Part shown: positions 47,640 through 56,550 of the stretch, one piece after another
How positions within the stretch are numbered: the stretch's first letter is position 1
How the letters are laid out: each line of letters begins with the position of its first letter
From: Welwitschia mirabilis
Taxonomy: Eukaryota > Gnetophyta > Gnetopsida > Welwitschiales
Assembly (NCBI GenBank): GCA_051453625.1
Contig: JBOZIK010000001.1
Span: 126,883,359 to 126,939,908, forward strand
Direction: 5' to 3'
Length of the DNA: 56,550 bases
Notes under the pieces: generated by a model
Database searches by the model: none
Told to the model about the DNA's origin: nothing
Seen by the model: the letters and a program-made list of their open reading frames with translations, nothing else
Made by a program: the position numbers and the translations under genes

Positions 47640-48760
47640 ATTTGAGTTGGACTTTACCTCTATTCTTGAATTATTATCAACTTTAGGATTTTCAGATGAA
47701 CTCTACATTTTTTGTATACTACCTTTTTTAATGTATTTCTCCTTAGAGGAATTCTTTTATATGTTATTATTGATGTCTTTTGATTTGAGTTATTTGACCA
47801 TATTTTTTCTTAAAATATTTATGTCCTCAATTTTTTCTAATATCTTAGGACATTATGCCTACATATGATTAGGTTTATTATAGTACTAACATCTATTACA
47901 TATAGTAAGATAAGAAACCTTTTGAAAAATATGAATATCATAAATAGCAACATTAATAAATTTAGGTAAAGGTTTCATCATATCCATGACAACACAGATT
48001 CTTTGAGTTCATCTAGCATGGAAATAGATAAATGATTTCATACCAATAACTTATCCAACCTTAGAAGCTAAGATGTTAACATGTAAAATGTGATATAATG
48101 GAAGACTTGAGAATTTGATCCAAACTAGAAAACAATTTAAGTTACTTTTTTGGGTCAAAATGATTTTTCCATGATTTCATGATCAAATAAGTTACATTAA
48201 CATTCCACACTAGTTGTTTCTTTATCTAGTCTACAATTTCCTTTAATTCAAATCAGGAGAAGGAAAAAAACCTTTTCTAATATTTGAGATTATAAAAACC
48301 TACACATTTCTACATGCTTAAATTTTCTATATTCAATCTCTAGAAATAGAAATAGGAGGAATTTTCCTAGTAAAAAACCCAATAGCATGTAGCTATTTAA
48401 GAGTATTAATTATTTTTTGAAAAAGAAATTCTAGATCTATGATAACACTATCTTCCTTTGGAAAATTTCCTCTGTGAATCTTGTTCTCATTTGTCTCCTC
48501 TATAGTTTATTCACACATCAATTTCATAGTGACTTCTACCTTCCTATTATTAACAAAAAAAGTATTATGGTCATTTATAGACCTTGAATTGGCCTTTTTA
48601 TCCCCTTTGTCTCTTTCTTTAATAAAATTAAATCTATAAAAAAAGTTTTTGAAAGGCCAAAATGGAAGCATGTGAAAACATGCACTAAAATCTGCTCATA
48701 TTCTTGGTTCTCCCATATCTTAAAGCATGCAATAGCATCTGTCAATTCTTCTCGTAGCTA
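47640..48760 (-). pseudogene. LINE ORF1-like protein (DUF4283 and zinc knuckle)
   Basis: The minus strand shows a DUF4283-like segment: VWIKFSSLPLYHI (about 48135-48095), then KSFIYFHAR and RICVVMDMMKPLPKFINVAI (about 48030-47950), matching the pattern V-WIR-P-LP, then R-ARICVEVDL, of plant LINE ORF1 proteins. A Cys-rich motif follows (Cys codons at 47898-47900 and 47850-47852 as first and last, ICNRC at its start), with irregular spacing and stops. After it a Lys/Ser-rich tail. This is the nucleic-acid-binding protein of L1 elements. The start is not defined. Confidence 0.75.
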
Positions 48761-50258
48761 CTCAAAACTAAAATGCAATAAATACTTCTCCCATTTGATA
48801 TAACATGCAGTTCCACATGATGACATATTCTTTCCATGTATTAGACCATTTCTTTCCACCTCTCAATTGCTTATTCGTACTTACGTGCTTTCACCTAGGT
48901 ATTAGTCTTCATGTGTCTCACCAAGAGGAGGAATCATGTATCTTTAATGAGGATACATTAATTTATCATCCCGATTATATATAAGATTTTTTATTTTTCT
49001 TTTCACTATAAATATGAATGTAAAGAAATATTCCAAAGTTCTTAGGATACATCTTCTTAATGGTTACAAATATCTAAGTGAAAACACTTCTCTAATGACA
49101 AAAAACATAGTAATGCTACTAATTCTACCATGTCTTCTACAGATTAATTATTTCAATTCCATAATTTTAAGAAAGGTTTATTGAATTCAAGGATTCTAGT
49201 TGTTAAGTGTGATCTTATGATTCATTCAAAGAACAAGTCTTTTCCCCTCTCAAGATCCTATAAATTTCAAAGTTATTACCATTATAATTATACATTTGAA
49301 TAATAATGGTTAAGATGTTAAGAGGTTTCATGTAGTATATGCCTTTAATATTTTTATTTCTACTTAATGAATTTATTTTCCTCAAAGATTTAATAGTTAT
49401 TTAACCCTTTAAGTAAATTTAATATTAAAACATTCTTGTTCATTCTTCATCTTCCTTTAATATTATTATTTTACTATAAGTTAAGATGTATGATAATTAT
49501 CTTTATTTTTCCTACAATTGTATCTCTTCCAAATATATTTTCTTATCTACCTATCACCTCTAACATCTTGGTAATTACTATTATACTAGTACATCCTTCT
49601 TATATTTCAATAATAGTGGACTATGATATCATTAGTGGTAATGTAGTAGTTTGGCTAAGGATTCATTAATAGAATTTTAGTTTTAGTACTATCTTTATTT
49701 ATTCTCATAGTAAAATCAAAGAAATAAAGATTTTTTAGATGAATTTATATGATTTACTAGATGTTATTTAGTACTTTATGGATGACTTTAGAATGACCAT
49801 CTCATTTAGGAAGAAAATAGGGAAGTATATGTTTTTTCTTAATTTGTCAAAGTGAGTTTTTTAGAATGATTTCATTGTTCATTTCCACTTGTATAACTCT
49901 TTGGATATTCTTGGGAAGTTTATCTTTCCCATATGAGCTTGACCAATAGGTAAAAAAGAAATAATTTCATGCTCAATCATTTGGACAAGGTATAACTTTC
50001 TCACAATCATCACATTTAATTTGGTAATATTGATGGACATTATATTAGTACTATTTTTAATTATATTTTCTTATCATTTTTCCATCATTAAAATACTTCA
50101 TAATTTTGATGCTATCCTTTTTAAAACTTAAATTTTATTTTGATTATCATATTTCTTTATTATACCTTAATCTTATATCTAATTTATTATCTCTGGTTCA
50201 TGCTTAACTTGTCCAATATTAGTATGAGTTGGTGATCTTGGTGGAGAGAAACTTATTA
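48761..50258. other. Noncoding stretch between the two LINE remnants
   Basis: No domain recognised. TATAAATATGAATG near 49008 looks like a promoter-type phrase but has no supported gene. The hydrophobic open frame 49436-49669 is the kind AT-rich DNA produces by chance. The endonuclease part of the plus-strand LINE would be expected near the right end but is not readable. Confidence 0.5.
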
Positions 50259-50612
50259 NNNNNNNNNNNNNNNNNNNNNNNNNNNNNNNNNNNNNNNNNN
50301 NNNNNNNNNNNNNNNNNNNNNNNNNNNNNNNNNNNNNNNNNNNNNNNNNNNNNNNNNNNNNNNNNNNNNNNNNNNNNNNNNNNNNNNNNNNNNNNNNNNN
50401 NNNNNNNNNNNNNNNNNNNNNNNNNNNNNNNNNNNNNNNNNNNNNNNNNNNNNNNNNNNNNNNNNNNNNNNNNNNNNNNNNNNNNNNNNNNNNNNNNNNN
50501 NNNNNNNNNNNNNNNNNNNNNNNNNNNNNNNNNNNNNNNNNNNNNNNNNNNNNNNNNNNNNNNNNNNNNNNNNNNNNNNNNNNNNNNNNNNNNNNNNNNN
50601 NNNNNNNNNNNN
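50259..50612. other. Assembly gap (354 N)
   Basis: The largest gap in the window. It separates the plus-strand LINE RT from whatever preceded it. Confidence 0.99.
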
Positions 50613-53180
50613 TTTGAAAAATGATAGTATTCACTTCAGAAAAGAGGCTATTACTTATTTAAAAAAGTCAAATCCATTACTATAATGCTTTAAAGGGATC
50701 CTTTTAATGTTATTCTTCAAAATGCTAAACTTAATTTGTTTTCCCTAATTCAATAATTATTAAAGTTAAATGGGCTCATGCTCATTGCTTTAAGTCTCAA
50801 CTAGATTAGCTTCAAAGTGGTGATAAACCTTTTAAATATATATATTTTTTTTTAAAATTTTGAAGTTTTATCTTCCTAGGCTCTAAGTACCCTTATTATT
50901 TAGTGTAATGGTGGGAAGTTCATTAAGCCTTTTAAAANNNNTGGATGTTTTATGTTAGAAATTCATGAAATATTTTATTCATAAGCCTAATTGCATTAAT
51001 AAAAAATAAAATTAGCAAGAACTTAAAAACCATATCTCTTATCTCAATCTAGCTAATTTAGTTTTTTTTTCTAGTTTAATGTTTATTTTTTGAGGACCTT
51101 GCTAATGCTCTTAAAGAAATAAAAGATGGTAAGGATTTTGGACTACGTGATCTAATTATTAAATTTTAAAAGCATTTGTGAAATGTAATTGATGGTCCTT
51201 TATATGAATTTTATAAGAATTCTATCTCCTTTATCTCCATCAATAGATTTATTAATCCTAGTTTAATTAAGATCATTCTAAAAGAATGGTGTGGGATAAA
51301 ACCAAAGACTGATAACCTATCATATTATTAAATAATTCATACAATATAATTGTCAAAGTTTTAGCTAATAAGTTAAATCTCTCCATAGCTATCTAGTCAA
51401 AAAAAATATCGTTCATGGAAGGTTACTTAATTTTAAGAAATATTATTGGTATAGTTAAATCTTGGGAGTGGGGTTTCCAATCTAATCAAGATTGATTTTT
51501 CTAAATATTAACTACTCTAATTCCTATAATAGAAATTCATAGAATTTTATTTTAAAGATTCTCCAATAAATTGGACTTGAATAAGGCTTTCTTTAATACA
51601 TTAAGATTCATTTTTCAAATGTCTATGCTTGGTCTACTTCCTTTTAGTTAAAGAGCTTAGTTTATTAAGGCTTCCACTTAGCACCTTATTTACTTATCAT
51701 TGCTATATATGCTCTAGATCATCTCATTGAATCCTATATTATTTTAGGTTCTCATCATGATCTTTTCCTTTCTAAACACTCTAACTAGTTTTATAATGCT
51801 TACTATGATAATGATTCTTTCTTCTTGTTCTGTAATACTTTTTCTAACATTATTTCCTTATCTTAGTGTCTAAAGATCTATTGCTAAGCTTTTTATTCTA
51901 GAATTAATTAAGATAAACCTATCTCTTCTTATTCTAGGATGATTAATAATTGCCAAGATTATTTAATCACAACATCATGTCAGGTGATGTTTTTAATCTT
52001 NNNNNNNNNNATTCCTATTGACTTTTATATCTATCATTTGCAGCTCTAATCATGTGTTCTTACGAAGATTCATTAAAATACTAAAAATTAACTCTTTAGA
52101 TATTTGTCTTTGATTTGAAAAACTATTATTTATAATGGAATTCTTACTCTCACTCATGTTGTATTCCATACATCTCCATTTCTCTAAATCCTTTTATAGT
52201 AATCTTGCATTCTAAAGATACTTATTTGCAAAGGATTTATGAAAGTTTTTTTGGGATGTATGCATTTATTCCAAAGATCCAAGAGACCTAGGCATGAATA
52301 AGATATATCATTAATATAAGGTATTTGCCATGCATTAACTAGGTGAGATCACTAACAAATATGTGTACTAGAAGGTTCTTATGAGGAATTACATTCAATC
52401 TACTCTTCCTATTAACAGGAAAGTTTGGTCATACTTCTCCTATTAGTATACAGTTCTTACCATTATTTCTATTAAACTACATTATTCCATCTTTGTTAAG
52501 ACTATCAAAATTCTTGTCTTACTAATGGATGTTTACTCTAAATTTCTAAAAATATTTCTTAGTGGAATAATTCCCTTTTATAATCCCTCTAGCTTAGTAA
52601 CTAAGAATCCATTCTAGTAAAGAAAAGGGGTTCTATTTCTCTTTACTTTTATTGAAAAGTAATTAAAAATATTAAATATGTTTAGTGTCATTACTCTAAA
52701 TCTTATCTTATCTTAGTGTTTCTTAATAAAAATGTAAATTTAATCTTTTTAGTAATGGAAAAAAATTTTATCATGTTTCATATTCTCAACTTACTTATCT
52801 TCATATCTTTCAAACTACTTAAGTTACTATGACTTTTTCACTTGAAAGAGAGTCACAATTGTAGACACATGCATGTTAGTTCTATGAAACATTTATGGTT
52901 TAAAAATTATTTAATCCATGTACATGAATAACATTGAGCACACTCAAATCTCAAAGGACTTGTGTAAGAATTCATTTTCCTATAATTACATGCTTCCTAC
53001 TCCTCCCAAAATTCATATCTTTAGTTAACTAATTCTTCATAATGAGCTTCCTCTTAGTGGTAGAATTTCTTATTTTATAGGTTAAATGCTGTTGTGTCAT
53101 TATCTAATAGAATAATCTCTTGTTTACACTTTTTAGTCCTGTTAGATAGCTTTTTCTACTTAGGAATAGACTAGTCACTT
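50613..53180 (+). pseudogene. L1-type LINE reverse transcriptase and C-terminal domain, plus strand
   Basis: Plus-strand RT: a DLANALKEIKDGKDFG region (51100-51145), EFYKNSISF (about 51206-51232), VKVLANKLNLS (about 51352-51384), and FMEGYLILRNIIGIVKSWEW (51413-51472). The catalytic box reads YYDNDSFF (51804-51827) in place of Y/F-ADDS, so the Asp at 51810-51812 is Asn. A later WDVCIYSKDPRDLGMNKIY segment (about 52252-52308) and a zf-RVT domain with LPTPPKIHIFS, LILHNELPL and a Cys/His set (52987-53150) end the protein. N runs at 50938-50941 and 52001-52010. Many stops. It lies in inverted orientation to the LINE at 45.6-48.8 kb and ends about 100 bp before the next LTR. Confidence 0.85.
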
Positions 53181-53276
53181 GCTAGAATGGTAAGAATTTT
53201 TTTAATTAACTTTTAATAAAGGGTCAACATTGATCATATGATTAAAGTTAACATTGTTGAAGGTTAAAGTCAATTT

Positions 53277-54628
53277 TGTTGGATTATGTTTTACTAATTG
53301 ATGTTAAACTAATGTCTTTTATATAGCCAATGTTGTATATTTTGTGCAAAATAAACTAAGGTTTTTGTAGGTTGAAAGATAGAATAAAATGTGCACCAGA
53401 AACCTGTTTAGTTATATCACCCTCCAGAGGGATTAATGCCATTCTAAAGGGATCGACCACACCTGAAGCTATTAAGGGAAATGGACTGAATCCAGAGGGA
53501 TCAACCAGATTATGATGGGATCGACCAGACCTATAACTTAGAGAACCAGAGTCCCTAAGTCGAATGGCAAGGGGTTGATCAGATTTTCATGGGGTTGACC
53601 AGATTTGAGGACCTAATAGATAGTATTCCTAGACCGAGAGTTAAGGGGTCGATCAGACCCAGGAAGGGGTTGACCAAATTGGGATCAATCGAATCTAGAT
53701 GGAATCTACTAGACATGGAGACGTAAAAGCCTAGGGTGACTAAATCTTTCTCTTAGATAACCTATGTAATTCATGGGATCACATGGGGTTGACTAGATTT
53801 TTGTGGGGGCAGTTAGATAGTGTGAAAAAGAATTTTTTCTAAACATTATGTATCCATTACCTAGCCATTAGGTAGATGTTTTCTAGCTATTTATAGCCAT
53901 TGGAGGTGTAATTCAAATGTAATAAACCCTAATAGCCTTCCATTATAAATATCTAAGTCATAGATAACTAAAAAAATCTTTTGAAGTCATGCTGATTTAG
54001 CTAAATCATTTTGGATTTAAAGGATTAAGCTATGCATTGACATTTGTTATCATTGTCGTATTTTGGCTTTTACACATCTAACTTGAGGAGATCTTCCATT
54101 GACATATGTGCTTCATTCAAAGTCAAATCTAGAGCATCATTGGTATACTTGTATAGGAGGAGAGCTCCATCTATTGTACTATTTTTAGAACAAGTGATAT
54201 CTATGCTATTGAGGCATCACTACATCACTACCATTGTTTTCTAGAGGTTGAGACTAAGCCTTGAGAAGTCTATTCTAAAGGTTGAGACTTAGCCTAGAAA
54301 AGTCCGCTTGTAAAGGTTACAAGTAAACCTGAAATACCTAGTGGAGTAACAAAGAACTAAGATCAAGCTTAGAAGAAGCTGATCATCAAGAGTGGAGTAT
54401 GGAAGTTTCTTGAACTACTATAAATTCAGCTTACGTCAAATTGGTAGTTTATGCTTTTAATTTTTGATTCTTTACTTTTAGTATCTTATCATTCTATGCA
54501 CATATTAAAATAATTTATTTTCATATGTAGGTTGTATTTCAAATAGTTTTACTTTATATTAATTGTTAAGATTTTAAAAGGACCTATTCAACCCCCCTCT
54601 CTCTCCTCTAGGGTTCTCGGTCCTATAA
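53277..54628 (+). repeat. 5' LTR of copia III
   Basis: Starts TGTTGGATTATG and ends CCTATAA before the spacer TT and the PBS. It aligns with both copia II LTRs (shared TTGATGTTAAACTAATG at the start and CCTCTAGGGTTCT at the end). The TATA box is TATAAATA at 53944-53951. Between 53445 and 53800 it carries at least nine copies of a GGG-TCGACCAGAC-like word (listed under findings). Confidence 0.92.
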
Positions 54629-54630
54629 TT

Positions 54631-54642
54631 TGATATCAGAGT
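54631..54642 (+). other. Primer-binding site of copia III, tRNA-iMet type
   Basis: TGATATCAGAGT differs by two transitions (G to A, C to T) from TGGTATCAGAGC. Its place two bases after the LTR end is as in copia II. Confidence 0.85.
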
Positions 54643-54719
54643 AGGTTAAGTCATTTTCTTAGATCTTAGCTGATCTAGACTTAGAACCCACAATTGTTAT
54701 TCATTTTGATGATTCTTTA

Positions 54720-55500
54720 AGTTTTGTCTCCCTCGATACTTGTGCTTTTATCTATATATGTTGGATAGCTTATGGCTATTTTTTTAAATAAACTATAGCT
54801 AGTGAAAACACACAGAAATCAAGTGAAAGAGACAAAGAAATGTTCAAGATCATAACAAAGAAAGGAGATTCTCTTTTATGACACTTATGCCTTCTTTGCA
54901 GGATATGCTAAATACATCAGTTTATGATGCTCATAATATGAGAAATGAAAATTAAGAATATTTGGAAGATACCTGTCAAGAGTTATATCAAGAATGTGAG
55001 ACGCTGGCTAGAACGATAAACAACCTAAACAAGGTTATAAAATTCCTCACCAAGGAAAAGAAAGAAATGGAATCAAGCCTCAAAAAAGTCAAATTCAAAA
55101 ACTCCAACCTCAATTTGTAGGTAAAAGAATTATCTTATTTTGTTAATAATTTTTCAGGTGGATCTATCAAATTGGAACAAATGCTTTAAGTTTAAAAACC
55201 AGTTGGCAACAAATCAGTCATTGATTTCATCTCTCAAATACCCCAAAAACAGCAAAATCAGGTAATCAGTGATGATAAGTTCTCTTCAAAAGTTATCTAT
55301 CATTTCTATGGAAGAATAGGCCATTCTAAACTCATTTGTAGTGCTAGAAAATTAATGTTGTTTTTAAACTCAATTAGTTCCTTTCCATTTAAGTTTATTT
55401 CTAAAGGAGGTATACCACATAAGTCTAAAACGACTATGTGGATGAAAGCTAATGATCTCAAAAGTTTGTTAATTCAGATAGCTTTTAAGGTTCCAAATAG
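54720..55500 (+). pseudogene. copia III gag remnant
   Basis: The central gag is missing or unreadable, as in copia II. The readable part is the Glu/Lys-rich linker YLEDTCQELYQECETLA (54960-55010) and a long open segment through VKFKNSNLNL. The zinc knuckle (55298-55339) keeps His and the last Cys, but the first two Cys codons read TAT (Tyr) at 55298-55300 and 55307-55309. Then a GGIPHKSKTT linker leads to the protease. Confidence 0.85.
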
Positions 55501-56550
55501 CATAAGCTAGTATTTTGATAGTGGATGTTCAAGGTACATGACAAGAGACAAATCTAGATTCAAACATCTAAGCTACTTTAATGGAGGAGAAGTAACTTTC
55601 GAAGACAAGGGAAGAGTAAAAATAGAAGGCATTGGAAGCGTTAGTGGAGGTAACCTTCCTAGAATTAATAAAGTTTTGTAAGCAAGTCATTTAAAGCACA
55701 ATTTACTGAGCATTAGTCAAATTTGTGACAAAGGTCACAAGGTTGTTTTTAATAAATCGAAATGTGAAATTGTACATGAAAAATTAAATGATGTGATTCT
55801 TAGAGCTAGTAGAATAGATAATGTTTATATCATTCATCAATCATTTTATCCATGTTATTTTTCAAATGTTCTTGAAGATGAGTTATGGCATAAACATTTA
55901 GGTCATATTAATTATGATTAATTGAAGATGATTATTCATAAGAATATCATTAGAAGAATCCCTAAGAGATACATAGAAAAATAAGGATTGTGTGATGCAT
56001 GCCAAAAGGGAAAACAAATTAGGATGTCTCATAACAGTAAAATGCAAGCTTCCACATTTATGCCATTAGAACTTATTCATATGGATTTAGTTGAACCTAA
56101 AACTTGAAGTCTAGGTGGAAAATATTATTTCCTTACAATGGTTAATGACTACTCTAGATATACTTAGATAGCCTTCTTGACTAACAAGTCTGAAGCTTAC
56201 AAGCATTGAGTTGAAATTTGTTAAAAGAATCAAAATGAAAAAGGTTATACCATAAAAAAATAAGAAGTGATCATGGTTGTGAATTTGAAAATCATTTTTT
56301 TGAGAAGTATTGCATTGAAAATGGTATTGATCATTAGTTTTTAGCTCCAAAGACACCATAAAAAAATGGTATAGTTGAAAGAATAATAGAGTTCTTCAAG
56401 AAATGGCTCTAACTATGTTAAAAGATAAGGAAGTACTTAAATCTTTTTGGGCTGAGGCAGTTAGCATAGCTTGCTACATTATTAACAAAGTGTATCTTAA
56501 ACTCAGTACTGATAAAACACCTTATCAATTTTGGAAAGGAAGACAACCAA
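55501..56550 (+). pseudogene. copia III protease and integrase, partial
   Basis: The protease active site DSGCSRYM is intact at 55517-55525 for the catalytic DSG. GAG-pre-integrase has LKHNLLSISQICDKGHKVVF (55691-55750). The integrase zinc finger keeps its ligands: HKHLGH (55889-55906; ligands are two His) and CDAC (55991-56002). In the core, Asp of HMDLVEP (56084-56086), Asp of SDHGCEF (56269-56271) and Glu of NGIVER (56377-56379) are all present. Stops occur, for example after NYD (near 55919) and in IEK-G (near 55982), and a one-base loss after NGIVER shifts the frame. The C-terminal part with SFWAEAVSIACYI continues to the window end. Confidence 0.92.

Larger units (their letters stand above)
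45610..48760 (-). mobile_element. L1-type LINE remnant, minus strand
   Basis: Running from high to low coordinates it has ORF1 (to about 47.64 kb), endonuclease (47.3-46.4 kb) and the first part of RT (46.3-45.64 kb), the order of plant L1 elements. It ends in RT where the gypsy D fragment stops (about 45.6 kb). No poly-A tail or target-site duplication is visible. All parts carry stops. Confidence 0.85.
53277..56550 (+). mobile_element. Ty1/copia element copia III, cut by the window end
   Basis: The same family as copia II: 5' LTR, PBS, gag, protease and integrase are in the window; RT, RNase H and the 3' LTR lie beyond 56550. Its reading frame is the least decayed of the copia copies: the protease DSG and all three integrase catalytic residues are present as codons, although stops and frameshifts still prevent translation. 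Confidence 0.92.

Noticed and set aside
49436-49669. Hydrophobic 77-codon ORF, as a small membrane protein
   Set aside because: No start context, no conserved motif and a composition expected from AT-rich noncoding DNA.
50179-50634. Open reading frames of 130-150 codons on both strands
   Set aside because: They consist almost entirely of the 354-N gap; the flanking readable residues show no domain.
1-56550. CRISPR array, bacterial operons, phage, tRNA or rRNA genes
   Set aside because: No regular spacer-repeat pattern, no ribosome-binding sites before long ORFs, no cloverleaf or conserved rRNA words; everything recognisable is of plant transposon type.

Overview
The window looks like AT-rich intergenic DNA from a plant nuclear genome, almost certainly an angiosperm; the species cannot be told from the sequence. 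The signs are Ty1/copia and Ty3/gypsy (Athila/Tat-type) LTR retrotransposons with plant-type primer-binding sites, and L1-type LINEs. I see no intact gene of any kind, no host gene I can defend, and no tRNA, rRNA or CRISPR array. Every recognisable protein segment is a transposon remnant broken by stops and frameshifts. Six N runs of 3 to 354 bases, plus one 100-N placeholder, mark it as a draft assembly.

Layout from left to right. A (TC)n tract opens the window, followed by a copia reverse-transcriptase fragment (1.5-2.1 kb) and a decayed minus-strand ORF of unknown family (4.0-5.1 kb). Next is a complete but dead copia element with both LTRs (6.2-13.1 kb), then the gag-to-RT remains of a second copia lineage (13.1-15.5 kb). 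An Athila/Tat-like gypsy element, copy A, follows (PBS at 17.17 kb, gag 19.7 kb, pol to 24.3 kb). A GC- and CpG-rich island of unknown origin lies at 26.03-26.9 kb. A second gypsy copy, B, runs from 29.9 kb to 41.66 kb and is split by an 8.5-kb minus-strand LTR element (C1, 32.93-41.41 kb) that has three LTR copies and no visible polymerase. A fourth LTR of the C family with its 3' internal flank (C2) follows at 41.7-43.9 kb. Then come a different gypsy integrase (44.1-45.6 kb), a minus-strand LINE (45.6-48.8 kb), a plus-strand LINE (50.6-53.2 kb), and a copia element cut by the window end (53.3-56.55 kb).

The pieces form a nest of dead elements, not a functional system. Order of events that can be read: gypsy A and B share sequence from RT to 3' noncoding DNA; C1 landed in B, and A keeps the uninterrupted site. 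Decay is dominated by C-to-T/G-to-A changes: a tRNA-Asp-type PBS differs from the canonical site by eight transitions, and catalytic Asp has become Asn in protease, RT, RNase H, integrase and LINE RT of different elements. That fits long-term cytosine methylation and silencing. The items most worth a second look are the CpG-rich island, the polymerase-less C family with its unrecognised ORF and LTR palindromes, the array of GGTCGACC-like words in the copia LTRs, and the unknown ORF at 4-5 kb.
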